Source: Holosporaceae bacterium 'Namur' (lineage in GTDB: Bacteria > Pseudomonadota > Alphaproteobacteria > Rickettsiales > Midichloriaceae). From it: a DNA stretch of 61,523 nt. The stretch's first letter is position 1; every line of letters begins with the position of its first letter. Both the position numbers and the translations under genes were made by a program. The DNA lies in the NCBI GenBank assembly GCA_014116815.1, contig JACGYV010000010.1, positions 1 through 61,523 on the forward strand. Direction: 5' to 3'. Shown in pieces: positions 29,291-38,859 of the stretch. The notes below the pieces were generated by a model. That model did not search any database. It was not told the origin of the DNA and saw only the letters and a list, made by a program, of their open reading frames with translations.

Positions 29291-30427
29291 TCATTTAAAA
29301 AACTCAATAAGGAACCGGCAATAGATTTTTTCAAGCTTTTCTATGTGCTCTACTAACGAACATTCATCTACCTTATGGGCAGTACTATTTAAAAGACCAA
29401 ATTCGATCACGGGACAATAATCTTTAATAAATCTTGCATCGGAGGTACCGCCTGAAGTGCTGAGTTCTGCTTGTTTGCCCGCGATTTGAGTAATACTTTC
29501 CTGCAAAACATTTATAAGCTCAGCTGATTCAGTAATGAATGCTTCCCCGCTTATACGATATTTTAACTCATATTTTTCAAGAGCTATGTCATCACAAACC
29601 GATTTAATTAAATTAATTAATCTTGCTGAAGTATGGTTATTATTAAACCTGATATTAAAAGTAGCGGACGCAAGCGCAGGAATTACGTTATCTGCCGAGT
29701 TACCGACATCTATAGAGGTGATTTCAAGGTTTGACGGATCAAAAAATTCATTCCCCTGATCTAAGTTATATATTTTTACTGCATTCAATATTTTGATTAT
29801 ATAATTAATCGGGTTATCAGCATTATGCGGATAAGCAACATGGCCTTGCACACCTTTTATTTTTAAGTAAAAAGTAATGCTTCCTCTTCTGCCGACTTTT
29901 ATTGTATCGGCAAAATTAATTGTTGAGGTCGGCTCCCCTACTATACAGGCATCAAACTTTTCCCCCATCTTAGAAAGCTGATTTAAAACTTGTTTAGTGC
30001 CGTTTATCCCTTCGGCTTCTTCATCTCCGGTAATTAAAAAACTAATGCTACCACTAAATTGATCGGCTTTAACAAACTCACAAGCAGCAGAAATCATAGC
30101 AGCAACTGCACCTTTCATATCCACCACACCTCGCCCGTAAATTATCCCTTCATCAATAATGCCTGTAAAGGGATCGAATCTCCAATTACTTATATCTCCC
30201 GTCGGCACCACATCGGTATGCCCGGCGAAACAAATATGAGGAGAAGAAAAGCCAAAGCGCGCGTATAAATTTTTAACTTCATATGAACCATTCCCTCTAA
30301 AAGTCATGATTTCACAATTAAAGCCATGCTCTTTAAGAACCTGATAAATTAAATCAATTGCACCATCATCCATCGGAGTCACACTTTTGCATGCAATCAG
30401 CTTTTGAAGTAAAGGGATCAGCTGCAT
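29291..30427 (-). CDS. dapE: Succinyl-diaminopimelate desuccinylase
   Basis: A 378-residue M20-type zinc hydrolase that releases LL-diaminopimelate from its N-succinyl form. The metal-binding His and Asp are in ICFAGHTDVVPTGD and GRGVVDMKGAVAAMI; the catalytic and ligand Glu residues are in ITGDEEAEGINGTKQVL; the final His is in LLNSTAHKVDECS. Length is typical. The start abuts the dapD stop, so dapD-dapE is one unit. Confidence 0.97.
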   Translation of the reverse strand: MQLIPLLQKLIACKSVTPMDDGAIDLIYQVLKEHGFNCEIMTFRGNGSYEVKNLYARFGFSSPHICFAGHTDVVPTGDISNWRFDPFTGIIDEGIIYGRGVVDMKGAVAAMISAACEFVKADQFSGSISFLITGDEEAEGINGTKQVLNQLSKMGEKFDACIVGEPTSTINFADTIKVGRRGSITFYLKIKGVQGHVAYPHNADNPINYIIKILNAVKIYNLDQGNEFFDPSNLEITSIDVGNSADNVIPALASATFNIRFNNNHTSARLINLIKSVCDDIALEKYELKYRISGEAFITESAELINVLQESITQIAGKQAELSTSGGTSDARFIKDYCPVIEFGLLNSTAHKVDECSLVEHIEKLEKIYCRFLIEFFK

Positions 30428-31249
30428 TTATGGCCTCAATAATTCATTTAAAGAGGTTTTCGAGCGAGTTTTTTCATCAACTTTTTTAACTATTATAGCT
30501 GCATAAGTATGAGTCTTGCTGTCACTACTCGGTAGCGTCCCGGGCACCACTACCGAGTAAGCGGGAATTCTGCCGTAAATAACTTCATCCTTCTCACGAT
30601 CATAAATCCTGGTTGATGAACCGATATATACCCCCATAGAAACAACAGCTCCCTGCTCTACAATAACACCTTCGGCAATTTCGCTTCTTGCCCCGATAAA
30701 TACATTATCCTCAATTATCACCGGGTTTGCCTGCAACGGCTCTAAAACTCCCCCTATACCTGCTCCGCCCGAGATGTGACAATTTTTCCCGATCTGAGCA
30801 CAACTCCCGACAGTCGCCCAAGTATCAATTAATGAACCTTCATCAATATAAGCACCGAAATTTACGAATGAGGGCATTAATATTACATTTTCAGCAATAT
30901 AGGCACCATAGCGCACGATGCAGCCCGGCACTATTCTAAAGCCGGAATTTTTAAAGTCATCTTCGGTGTAATCAGCAAATTTTAAAGGTACTTTATCATA
31001 ATATTTAAAATCCGATCCATCGGCAACCATCCTATTTTGATTATATTTAAATGATAAGAGAATAGCTTTTTTTATCCATTGATTTACTTGCCACACTCCC
31101 TCTTTTTTTTCGGCGACTCGAATTTCTCCTTTATCCAGCTGTTGTAATACTTGAGAAATTTTTACTTTTATGTCTAAAATTTCCATTGCATCTGAAGTTG
31201 AGTTACGCTTTTCCCAAGCTAACTCAATAAAATCCATTATATTTATCAT
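30428..31249 (-). CDS. dapD: Tetrahydrodipicolinate N-succinyltransferase
   Basis: A 273-residue acyltransferase that succinylates tetrahydrodipicolinate in the diaminopimelate/lysine pathway. The central part is a left-handed beta-helix of hexapeptide repeats ([20 protein letters not shown], then [20 protein letters not shown] and [20 protein letters not shown]). The N-terminal helical domain and C-terminal tail match DapD. It is directly followed by dapE and is divergent from the zinc-ribbon membrane protein gene. Its product feeds meso-diaminopimelate for peptidoglycan. Confidence 0.97.
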   Translation of the reverse strand: MINIMDFIELAWEKRNSTSDAMEILDIKVKISQVLQQLDKGEIRVAEKKEGVWQVNQWIKKAILLSFKYNQNRMVADGSDFKYYDKVPLKFADYTEDDFKNSGFRIVPGCIVRYGAYIAENVILMPSFVNFGAYIDEGSLIDTWATVGSCAQIGKNCHISGGAGIGGVLEPLQANPVIIEDNVFIGARSEIAEGVIVEQGAVVSMGVYIGSSTRIYDREKDEVIYGRIPAYSVVVPGTLPSSDSKTHTYAAIIVKKVDEKTRSKTSLNELLRP

Positions 31250-31336
31250 ATTTTTACTCGAAGCAAATTAAATATAATTGAAAATATACCTAAAATAGAG
31301 GTATAAACAATAAGAAATGATTTTATTCCATATAAC

Positions 31337-32170
31337 ATGATTGTAACTTGCGATAATTGTAGTACTAGTTTTAATGTGCCTGAAAGTGCTATCGGTGAAC
31401 ATGGCCGGTTTGTACGCTGCTCTAAATGCGGGCATGAGTGGGTAGCCACACTTCCTCAAAAGCCGTTTAATTTAGATCAGGAAATAATAAAGCAGGAAGT
31501 AGTTCCTCCCCCGCCCCCTTCATCGGATAAGAATCCTTCTGAAGCAAAGGAGCCAAAGCAAACTGCCTTATCTCCTAAAGCGAGCACGGGAAGTGAAGTG
31601 CAATTTGATTTAAATGCCCTACGTCCTAAAAAAGTTACCACTCCTGAAATTACCTCGCCTCCGCATAAAAAAACCTTCTTCTTTTATAGTCTGTTAATAA
31701 TAACTCTCTTTGCTGCTTTATTATTAACGGGGGTTTCTTTGTTAGTTTATAGAGATGCCGTAATTAAAAAATTACCGAGCCTCGAAAAAATATATAAAAA
31801 AGTCGGTATTTATAATTACAGCGATTTGATTTTTGAAGAAGTAAACTGTCAAATCACCCAACAAACTTCTACTGCGTCAACATTAAAAACCCAAGCCGTT
31901 GATATACATTTAAGGGTAAAGAACACCGGTTCCACTACCCAACGTTTAAGCTATATAAAAATTACTGCATTTGATAAAAAAATGAATAAACTTGGTGATT
32001 TTAAAGTTAAGCAGATGAAAGCCGTTAAGCCCAATAAAGAACAGGTAATTAACATTACTATCAATGCCGTTTCTAAAAAAACCCGCTTTATTAGCGCAGA
32101 GATGGGTAACTACCCTGATTTTTATTTATATAATTCAAAATATATTAAGACTTTTATTCCGCTGAAATAA
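31337..32170 (+). CDS. MJ0042-type zinc-ribbon membrane protein (DUF3426-like)
   Basis: A 277-residue protein starting with a zinc ribbon: Cys pairs in IVTCDNCSTSFNVPE and FVRCSKCGHEWVA. A Pro/Lys-rich linker (residues about 50-105) leads to a single membrane helix near residues 112-138 (FFFYSLLIITLFAALLLTGV). The C-terminal domain is beta-rich and presumably periplasmic (DIHLRVKNTGSTTQRLSYIK), as in DUF3426 proteins. This architecture is common in alphaproteobacteria; the role is unknown. It is convergent with the tetR gene. Confidence 0.85.
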   Translation: MIVTCDNCSTSFNVPESAIGEHGRFVRCSKCGHEWVATLPQKPFNLDQEIIKQEVVPPPPPSSDKNPSEAKEPKQTALSPKASTGSEVQFDLNALRPKKVTTPEITSPPHKKTFFFYSLLIITLFAALLLTGVSLLVYRDAVIKKLPSLEKIYKKVGIYNYSDLIFEEVNCQITQQTSTASTLKTQAVDIHLRVKNTGSTTQRLSYIKITAFDKKMNKLGDFKVKQMKAVKPNKEQVINITINAVSKKTRFISAEMGNYPDFYLYNSKYIKTFIPLK

Positions 32171-32190
32171 TTATTTATTAGGGTTTTTGA

Positions 32191-32224
32191 TAGGCTTTAG
32201 AAAGCAAACTAATTCCAAAGCCTA
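32191..32224. terminator. bidirectional terminator candidate
   Basis: TAGGCTTT at 32191-32198 is complementary to AAAGCCTA at 32217-32224, with an 18-base loop, between the convergent zinc-ribbon and tetR genes. T-tracts on either side are weak. Confidence 0.45.
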
Positions 32225-32231
32225 AAACTTA

Positions 32232-32825
32232 TTAATTTAAGTTAGCAATTACGCCGTTAATAAATTGTTTAACCAGAACTTCCGGGTTATCCAGCTTTAT
32301 TCTTGCAAGCTTTCCTTTAGTACCGAGTGAACAAATACCGTGAATTCCCGCCCATATAATTGCAGTGGTAGATTTAATATCCGATGTCTTATTGCTTACA
32401 ATACCGGATATAACCCCCTCTAAGAGATCAAATAACTCCGCAATTTTATTAGTATACCAATTAGGTAATATCTGCTTATTTGAAAAACGGTATTCAAATA
32501 ATATATTCCATAAATTATAATCTTCTCTACTGAATTTTAAGTATTCTTCCGCAAGAAGATATATAGATTTCTCGGGAACGGCTTCTTGATCAATCACCGC
32601 TTTCAAACGGTTTAAAAGCATATCTATTATTCTTGCATTTACATGAATAAATATATCATCCAGATTAGTAAAAACATTATATAAAGTACCCACCGTATAG
32701 CCTATCTCAGCAGCAATTTTTCTGGTGCTTACCTGGGTATATCCGCTTTTACTCACCAGGTTAAAAGCCGAATCCAATATTAGCTTGGTTAATTCATCTC
32801 TTGTGTGATCGCTTCTGCGTGCCAT
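32232..32825 (-). CDS. TetR-family transcriptional regulator
   Basis: A 197-residue repressor from the ATG at 32825; an upstream TTG at 32885 would add 20 residues with no family match. The N-terminal HTH reads LTKLILDSAFNLVSKSGYTQ then VSTRKIAAEIGYTVGTLYNV. The larger C-terminal domain is helical and would bind a ligand, with Trp/Tyr-rich segments such as REDYNLWNILFEYRFS. It is a WHG-domain-like TetR by general look. Its targets are not evident. Confidence 0.9.
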   Translation of the reverse strand: MARRSDHTRDELTKLILDSAFNLVSKSGYTQVSTRKIAAEIGYTVGTLYNVFTNLDDIFIHVNARIIDMLLNRLKAVIDQEAVPEKSIYLLAEEYLKFSREDYNLWNILFEYRFSNKQILPNWYTNKIAELFDLLEGVISGIVSNKTSDIKSTTAIIWAGIHGICSLGTKGKLARIKLDNPEVLVKQFINGVIANLN

Positions 32826-32960
32826 TTGTTTATAACTAATATGATAAAGTGTGGAAAACTTACCATTTTTAAAAAAGTTGTTCAAGTTATTAAATAATAA
32901 TTTATTAACATAATTTTATTTTAACGATACTATTCATATAAATTTAGAGATATATCTATT

Positions 32961-32992
32961 AAAAAAGGTGCTTACTTATAAAGTAAACACCT
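32961..32992 (-). terminator. Rho-independent terminator
   Basis: On the minus strand AGGTG then TTACTT pair with AAGTAA then CACCT (32966-32992), with one mismatch and a 3-base loop, followed by a run of six T (complement of 32961-32966). It follows the orphan gene at 33033-33734 and precedes tetR. Next to it CTAATATAGAT occurs twice in tandem. Confidence 0.8.
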
Positions 32993-33032
32993 AATATAGA
33001 TACCTAATATAGATTATATATCTAATTTACAT

Positions 33033-33734
33033 TTAAGCATGCATATTTTCTTGGCTATTAAAGATGAAGCTATCTTCAACTAATGAGCCGCTGTAATTAT
33101 ATAAGCACACCAAATATTCCGGGCTAACATCAGCCAAGTGTATAGCCTTTGTAGCCAATTCATTCATCTTTATGTTGGTAATAAATAAATCTTCAAAAGT
33201 TGCGTCAGGAAAATTAGAAAAGTCTAATATTGCCTTTCCTTCAAAGAAATCTCTCACTACAAATTTGCACCCGTTGATTTCCTTACCGTTTAGCTTAGTC
33301 GCTTTCCCTATGGAAACATTATCATCTCCCGGAGTATTCGGGATAGCTACAATTTCACCGCCGTCATAATGTACTTGTAATATTGCAGCGCTCGATTCCG
33401 CTGCCGCTTTAAAGCTATTTATATCGTTAACAAAGGTAGCCTCAGGTGAAGGTGCGGCTTTAAAACCCGGTAAGTTATTACACAGTGTAATGCCTTTTTC
33501 CTGAAACTTCGGAATACAGTAAGTATATTTATCTGAAGATCTGATATTGTCCTTCCAGTTTCCGATTCCGGTGTCACTTATCTCATTGTAGCTTAATATT
33601 TTCGTCCCGTCAGACCTACAAAGCTCTTCTTCTTTTAAAACCTCAAAACATTCTTTTGCACGACCATATTTATCAAGTTTCATTACAGGCTTAACTTTTT
33701 CAGTAAATTTTTTCCATTCCTTTCCAATTTCCAT
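33033..33734 (-). CDS. Hypothetical protein, orphan
   Basis: A 233-residue protein with no signal peptide or membrane segment. The N-terminus is charged and helical (EIGKEWKKFTEKVKPVMKLD). The middle and C-terminal parts alternate strands and loops (SSAAILQVHYDGGEIVAIPN, GCKFVVRDFFEGKAILDFSN). Five cysteines are scattered without a metal-binding pattern. No family is recognised. It has its own strong terminator and lies downstream of hslV, separated by 123 bases, so it is probably transcribed on its own. Confidence 0.6.
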   Translation of the reverse strand: MEIGKEWKKFTEKVKPVMKLDKYGRAKECFEVLKEEELCRSDGTKILSYNEISDTGIGNWKDNIRSSDKYTYCIPKFQEKGITLCNNLPGFKAAPSPEATFVNDINSFKAAAESSAAILQVHYDGGEIVAIPNTPGDDNVSIGKATKLNGKEINGCKFVVRDFFEGKAILDFSNFPDATFEDLFITNIKMNELATKAIHLADVSPEYLVCLYNYSGSLVEDSFIFNSQENMHA

Positions 33735-33857
33735 AACAACCTCAAATATATTCCATTTATTTAATAAATAAATTATGACTATTTTTTAATAAAAAGCAGC
33801 ACAAAATATGTTAAGTTATTATTAATATACAAACTAAAATTATTATATATAAAAAAA

Positions 33858-34415
33858 CTAAATTTTCTCAATTCTAATTTCATGGTTGGTATAAACACAA
33901 ATATCAGCTGCGATTTTCATAGATTTTTTAACTATTTCCTCCGCGCTAACCTCTTTAATGTCAATTAAGGCTCTTGCGGCAGAACGCGCATAATTTCCAC
34001 CCGAGCCTATCGCAGCTATACCATGTTCAGGTTCTAATACATCCCCTGTTCCGGAAACAATTAAAGTTATATCTTTATTTGCGACAATCAGCATGGCTTC
34101 TAATTTCCTTAAATACTTGTCAGTACGCCAATCTTTAGCCAGTTCAACCGAGGCTCTGAGTAGTTGCTGCGGATGTTTCTCCAATTTTTCTTCCAGCTTT
34201 TCAAATAGTGCGAAAGCATCCGCGGTTGAGCCGGCGAATCCTGCAATAATTGTGCCGCCTGCAAGTATTCTCAGTTTATTAGCCGTAGACTTCATTACAC
34301 AATGCCCCATGCTCACCTGGCCATCACCGGCTATTACCACTTGCCCGTCTTTTCTTACGCATAAAATAGTTGTTCCGTACCATTTATTTTGATCATCATG
34401 CTGCATAAATTTCAT
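33858..34415 (-). CDS. hslV: ATP-dependent protease peptidase subunit HslV
   Basis: A 185-residue proteasome-like subunit that forms a double hexamer and degrades proteins fed by HslU. The catalytic Thr is expected at position 15 after removal of the short propeptide, in [20 protein letters not shown]. Further conserved segments are [39 protein letters not shown] and [17 protein letters not shown]. The partner hslU, usually adjacent, is not next to it and not elsewhere in this window. It starts 12 bases from the phaR stop, same direction. Confidence 0.97.
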   Translation of the reverse strand: MKFMQHDDQNKWYGTTILCVRKDGQVVIAGDGQVSMGHCVMKSTANKLRILAGGTIIAGFAGSTADAFALFEKLEEKLEKHPQQLLRASVELAKDWRTDKYLRKLEAMLIVANKDITLIVSGTGDVLEPEHGIAAIGSGGNYARSAARALIDIKEVSAEEIVKKSMKIAADICVYTNHEIRIEKI

Positions 34416-34427
34416 TACCCCTTTAAA

Positions 34428-34919
34428 TTACTTATCTTTTTTATTATTGGAAGAAGGGTTCAACCCGGACATATTTTTAAGCATTGCTTCCATAAAATCA
34501 GCATTTTTCTTACTATAGTCTTCCCACATTTTTGTCCAGTTATTTGTGAATAAGAAATTGCCTCCGCCTGTAGAACTCATGAATTCCTGCATACTATTTT
34601 CATTTTTCTTAAAATGATCCATACTATGAGTTATATATGCATTAAAAACCGATGAAAGGTTGTTATCATAAAGCTTTATTATTTGCTTTAAAAACTCTAA
34701 TGGAAGTAGGCTATATCCCTTAGATTCATGTTCCAATATAATTTGGGTTAAAGTTACTCTGGTTAAATCTTCTCCGGTTTTTGCGTCTATAACTATTATG
34801 TTGTGATCCTCTTTAATCAGATTACTTAATTCCTCCAATGTAATATAAGCACTGATTGCAGTGTTATAAAGCCTACGATTAGGATATTTTTTGATGACAA
34901 TTTTATTATTTTCTGGCAA
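34428..34919 (-). CDS. phaR: Polyhydroxyalkanoate synthesis repressor PhaR
   Basis: A 163-residue regulator with the PHB/PHA accumulation DNA-binding domain at the N-terminus (IVIKKYPNRRLYNTAISAYI) followed by the conserved TLEELSNLIKEDHNIIVIDA and TGEDLTRVTLTQIILEHESK. PhaR senses PHA granules and represses phasin and synthase genes. It is divergent from the small helical protein and phaC, with only 45 bases between starts, so the operator is likely there. Confidence 0.95.
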   Translation of the reverse strand: MPENNKIVIKKYPNRRLYNTAISAYITLEELSNLIKEDHNIIVIDAKTGEDLTRVTLTQIILEHESKGYSLLPLEFLKQIIKLYDNNLSSVFNAYITHSMDHFKKNENSMQEFMSSTGGGNFLFTNNWTKMWEDYSKKNADFMEAMLKNMSGLNPSSNNKKDK

Positions 34920-34964
34920 TGTTCAACCTATAAAATTACTTTATATATTTATCATACTGAAAAA

Positions 34965-35240
34965 ATGGCAACTAATCAAAACCCTTTCGAGGAACTTTTA
35001 AAACAATGGACGGAACAAACCCAAAAATTTGCTCAAGATCCTCAAGTTCTCGACGCAATGACGGAAAGTTTTTTAAAATTGCAGAAAAATATTTTAAATT
35101 TCTATGAAAATAAAGATAGTTCAAGTCCCGGAATTAATTTATCTCACGACATACTTAATGCAATCGTTAAGCTCAGCAACCGAGTTAATGAACTTGAAGA
35201 ACGGATTAGAATATTGGAAAACAATACCGGAAACACTTAA
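34965..35240 (+). CDS. Small helical protein of the PHA locus (phasin- or PhaE-like candidate)
   Basis: A 91-residue protein, amphipathic and helical throughout. It opens NQNPFEELLKQWTEQTQKFA and ends in a heptad coiled coil (AIVKLSNRVNELEERIRILE). Size, helicity and position between the phaR operator region and phaC suggest a granule-coating phasin or a short relative of the PhaE synthase subunit. No definite family signature is seen, so the functional link rests on context. The 3' end overlaps the likely phaC start. Confidence 0.55.
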   Translation: MATNQNPFEELLKQWTEQTQKFAQDPQVLDAMTESFLKLQKNILNFYENKDSSSPGINLSHDILNAIVKLSNRVNELEERIRILENNTGNT

Positions 35241-36237
35241 AAACCGGATAAACAATGATTATTATTACCTACAAAAAGGGCTTAAACTATATAACACTTC
35301 TCATATAAACACTTATAGCTCACCAAAAGATTTAGTTAAAAAAATCGGTTCAACTAAGTTATACCATTATAACGGGAAAGGAGTACCGCTGGTATTCATA
35401 CCCTCTCATATTAACAAAGCTTATATTTTAGATCTTTCCGAATCCTGCAGCCTTATAAATAGCCTTAAGATCGCAGGAGTTAACCCTTATTTAATAGAGT
35501 GGAATGAACCTGTAGAAGAAAAATATTTTAACTTTGAGGACTATCTTAATCATCATATAAAACCGATTCTAGATATTGTTAAAGCTAGAGAAGGAAGAAA
35601 AGTGATTGTTGCAGGTTATTGTATGGGTGGGTTATTTGCACTTGCAGCTGCGCAATTATTCCCGGATTTAGTGGATGGTTTGATTACTCTTTCAACTCCT
35701 TGGAATTTTCATACTCCAGGCTTCCTTGATTATCCCTTGAGCCCCTATTATGCAGCATTACTGAATTCCCTATATAAAAACTCTCCTTCTATCTCAAAAC
35801 ATTTAATTCAGCTTATTTTTTACTTTTTAAAATATAGAGAGATTAATAATAAATATATTAAATTAGGCAAAGGAGAATGCCGGCTTGATGAGTTTGCTAT
35901 GCTTGAGAACTGGGCTAATGATGGATTGGATATATCGACCACCCTATTTATGGAATGCATGCAGGATTTGGTTATTCAAAATAAAAGCTATTTAAATGAA
36001 TGGCGAATTAACGGAGAAATAATTACTCCCGATAAATTAAAGCAGAAGTCCTTTTGTGCCGTGGCATTGAATGATAAAATTACTCCTATTTCTGCAACCC
36101 TACCTTTAGGGGTATCTCTTAGAAACTCAGTGTTAAAGGCCGTAAATTCAGGGCATCTAGGGATGATAATCAGTGAGAAGCATTCAATATCCCCTTCACT
36201 TATCGAGTGGATAAAATTAAATTTTAAGCATAGGTGA
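35188..36237 (+). CDS. phaC: Poly(3-hydroxyalkanoate) synthase
   Basis: A 349-residue synthase from the ATG at 35188, which overlaps the upstream gene by 53 bases. The frame stays open to 35104, but those residues are the shadow of that gene. The lipase-like box is VAGYCMGGLFALAAA with nucleophile Cys145, followed by the Asp in ALNDKITPI and the His in NSGHLGMI, giving the Cys-Asp-His triad. The length is that of the short class III/IV synthases, which need a partner subunit (PhaE or PhaR-like). This supports a partner role for the small upstream protein. Confidence 0.9.
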   Translation: MNLKNGLEYWKTIPETLKNRINNDYYYLQKGLKLYNTSHINTYSSPKDLVKKIGSTKLYHYNGKGVPLVFIPSHINKAYILDLSESCSLINSLKIAGVNPYLIEWNEPVEEKYFNFEDYLNHHIKPILDIVKAREGRKVIVAGYCMGGLFALAAAQLFPDLVDGLITLSTPWNFHTPGFLDYPLSPYYAALLNSLYKNSPSISKHLIQLIFYFLKYREINNKYIKLGKGECRLDEFAMLENWANDGLDISTTLFMECMQDLVIQNKSYLNEWRINGEIITPDKLKQKSFCAVALNDKITPISATLPLGVSLRNSVLKAVNSGHLGMIISEKHSISPSLIEWIKLNFKHR

Positions 36238-36249
36238 GGAGGAATAAAG

Positions 36250-36894
36250 ATGAAGTTTATTATAATTGTTAATTCTTTAACCATTTCAAAGGAAGAGATA
36301 GAAGATGTTGTAGGGGAAGCAAAAATTATTGCACTCGATGGTATTGCTAATCATCTGCTAAACATTAATATAATACCTTATGCGGTGGTAGGAGATTTTG
36401 ACTCAATTTTTGCTGAAACTATAGTTAATTTAAAAAAACTTGATGTAATTTTGCATAGAATTAATGATCAAAACAGCACTGATTTGGATAAAGGAATTAA
36501 TTTTTGCAAACAAAATGGTGCAACGGAAATTATTATAATAAATGCGTTCGGTGGCAAGCGGCTTGATCATAGCTTAATGAATTACAGAACATTAAAAAGA
36601 CATTACTCAGAGCAATGCAGAATAAAAATTAAAGAGCAACAGTCATATTTAGAATTGTTTACTAACTCAACTTTGATAATTTCAGGCATACCGAAATCGA
36701 ATCTCGCATTACTCGCCGCACCGCTTGCAGCGATTACCTCTCAAGGTTTAGAATATGATATGGATAATCATATTCTAGAGTTCGGCTTGAGTGAAAGCAC
36801 CTCAAACTCGTTAAAAGCTGAGCAGGCAACTATAGAAATTGCAGGCAGTGCATATTTAATATATGAACTTAATTGCCAAGTACAACCTATTTAG
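36250..36894 (+). CDS. thiN: Thiamine pyrophosphokinase
   Basis: A 214-residue kinase that transfers pyrophosphate from ATP to thiamine. The motifs are KIIALDGIANHLL, AVVGDFDSI, NDQNSTDLDKGINF and FGGKRLDHSLMNYRTLK, matching the thiamin-binding and catalytic acidic residues of the family. The C-terminal beta domain is present. Its presence implies use of thiamine taken from the host. It follows phaC by 12 bases and its end overlaps the convergent transporter gene by 8 bases. Confidence 0.93.
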   Translation: MKFIIIVNSLTISKEEIEDVVGEAKIIALDGIANHLLNINIIPYAVVGDFDSIFAETIVNLKKLDVILHRINDQNSTDLDKGINFCKQNGATEIIIINAFGGKRLDHSLMNYRTLKRHYSEQCRIKIKEQQSYLELFTNSTLIISGIPKSNLALLAAPLAAITSQGLEYDMDNHILEFGLSESTSNSLKAEQATIEIAGSAYLIYELNCQVQPI

Positions 36895-37774
36895 AATTCT
36901 TTAAAAATAATTTAATTGAGCCTAAACTAGCCCCGACCAGAATTAAAATCATTGAAATTAATACATTCATACTAAACTCTGCTTTCCCAAGTAAAATCAT
37001 CCATATTACCCCTAGAAGCGGCATTAAGTACCCAAATAGCATAACAGCTTTTACATCACCGAACCTTACGGCATATCCCCAGATAGTATAAGCAGCTCCC
37101 CAAGGGGCGATACCAAGATATATAATAGCTAGTAAATGTTGAGTAGATATAACTGTCGACTCTTCTACAAATATGTGAGTAATAAAAGCTAATATTGATA
37201 TAATTCCAAGGGGAAGGCCTACTGAATCAGCAGGAATACCGGAGAACTTTCTGTTAATAACGGAAACGAATGACCAAATAATAGAGTTCAAAAACCCCAT
37301 CATAAATCCGAATAATACTTCTCCTTTCATACTTATCCCGCCGTCTTTAGCTGAAATGAAAATAACCCCTATAAACCCGATGACTGCACCGATATAATGC
37401 AAATTACTAAGCTTTTCTTTGAAAAGAAGTGCAGCAAAGAATAAGGCAAAAATAGGCCATAGATTAGATACTAAATAAGAAAGGACAGGATCACCATGTT
37501 GCATGGCAATTAAGAATGTGGCATTAGAACTGAATATTCCAATTACATAGGTCAGCACATAGTTTAACGGCTGCTTAAATTTAAGTGTAATGCTGCCGTA
37601 CCTATATTTCCAATAAATCATATGCACTGTAAATGCAAAAAAATAAGCTATGGAAAGACATAAAAAAGGAGGAATTCCTTTTGTGTAAATTGAAACGATC
37701 GGAAGGGTAGACCAAAATATAACTGCAATTAAACCGAGTAAGGTTGCACTCCGAGTATTTTGATTAGAAACCAT
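36887..37774 (-). CDS. EamA/DMT-family transporter
   Basis: A 295-residue membrane protein with ten predicted helices in two five-helix halves. The first half opens ATLLGLIAVIFWSTLPIVSI, and a second, similar half starts near GEVLFGFMMGFLNSIIWSFV. DMT transporters of Rickettsiales include S-adenosylmethionine and amino-acid carriers; the substrate here cannot be told. It resembles the YddG-type exporters in overall look. It has its own promoter region upstream (37775-37962). Confidence 0.9.
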   Translation of the reverse strand: MVSNQNTRSATLLGLIAVIFWSTLPIVSIYTKGIPPFLCLSIAYFFAFTVHMIYWKYRYGSITLKFKQPLNYVLTYVIGIFSSNATFLIAMQHGDPVLSYLVSNLWPIFALFFAALLFKEKLSNLHYIGAVIGFIGVIFISAKDGGISMKGEVLFGFMMGFLNSIIWSFVSVINRKFSGIPADSVGLPLGIISILAFITHIFVEESTVISTQHLLAIIYLGIAPWGAAYTIWGYAVRFGDVKAVMLFGYLMPLLGVIWMILLGKAEFSMNVLISMILILVGASLGSIKLFLKNSK

Positions 37775-37962
37775 ACTAATTCCTCTTTAATGAAATCAGT
37801 AGAACTTTATCGAAAATACTTAAGAAAAGCAATAAATTAATCTTTTTTATTCCCAATCCGTATGGGGAAGTATACACTTTTATCCTTTTAAGATTATGGT
37901 TTACAATATATTCCTATTGATTTATCAGTAATTCTGTTTTGATACGGCAAGGTAGGTAAATA

Positions 37963-38703
37963 TTATTTTATCTTCTCAGCAGCATAACCTCTGGTAGAAA
38001 TATATTCTAAAAATTCTCTCCCTTCATCAGTAAGTTTGATTCGGTTTTTCTCCTTTCCAACTAAGCTGGAGTTTTGCAGAAAATCTATTAATTTTTCAAA
38101 AGAAATTTTAGACTGTCCCGCGTCATGGAGTTTAAAGATCGAGCTTATTTCTTTATTATCAATCGTCTTATCTTCCGCGCCGGCTAATTTTTTAAGCAAA
38201 GCTAACTGGCTTGGTAAAATTATCTGATATGTACGCTCAAAATATAGCGATATATATGCATCACACAATAGCCCTTTAAGGAGTTCTTTTTCTGATTCCT
38301 TATCCTTATTCTCTTCTAAAAATGTATTTATAGCAGAATATATATCATTAACTAAACTTACTTCATGCATTCTAACTACCTCTTCAGCGCTTTGCGGTGA
38401 ATTAGCCGACGTTTCCTGTAAAGGTTCAAGAGGGGTAGTTTCAATTTGCCTAGTCTTCATATATTTTTGGGGCACAGCTTTTGTTACGAATTCTTTAATA
38501 TTTCCTACTTCCTCTTGATTCCCCGGTATTTCTACGTCAACTCCTTTAGGGCTTGAAACCTTTAAACCTCTTTCATGAACAGCATCATTTACTGATACCA
38601 TAATACTCCTTAAAGGGTATGCAAAGTACTTAAATACAAAGAGTGCAACTATAGGCCATGATATTGCCTGGAGGAAATTCAGTATATCTATAAAGTGATC
38701 CAT
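37963..38703 (-). CDS. Membrane-anchored protein with winged-helix-like C-terminus
   Basis: A 246-residue protein. Residues about 7-32 (ILNFLQAISWPIVALFVFKY) form one membrane helix with a very short outside N-terminus. A Pro/Glu/Ser-rich linker covers residues 50-115. The C-terminal 130 residues are helical and end in a stretch typical of a winged helix (IDFLQNSSLVGKEKNRIKLT then DEGREFLEYISTRGY). This suggests a membrane-tethered regulator or phage-exclusion-like protein. No family is recognised, and the neighbours give no pathway. Confidence 0.6.
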   Translation of the reverse strand: MDHFIDILNFLQAISWPIVALFVFKYFAYPLRSIMVSVNDAVHERGLKVSSPKGVDVEIPGNQEEVGNIKEFVTKAVPQKYMKTRQIETTPLEPLQETSANSPQSAEEVVRMHEVSLVNDIYSAINTFLEENKDKESEKELLKGLLCDAYISLYFERTYQIILPSQLALLKKLAGAEDKTIDNKEISSIFKLHDAGQSKISFEKLIDFLQNSSLVGKEKNRIKLTDEGREFLEYISTRGYAAEKIK

Positions 38704-38859
38704 AATAATATGTCCTTTATCAAAATTAATAAATTAACAAGTTAGCGCTATTATTTTTTTTTAAATATGATATTAAAAGGTTATAAGTAACCTTAGGAAC
38801 GTGAAAAAAAATAAAAATTTACTTCAATACCCTTTAATCCTTAAAAAGTATAGGGCTTT

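Noticed and set aside
35104..35187. Longer N-terminus for phaC from 35104
   Set aside because: These codons overlap the upstream small gene and do not resemble a synthase N-terminus; the ATG at 35188 fits better.
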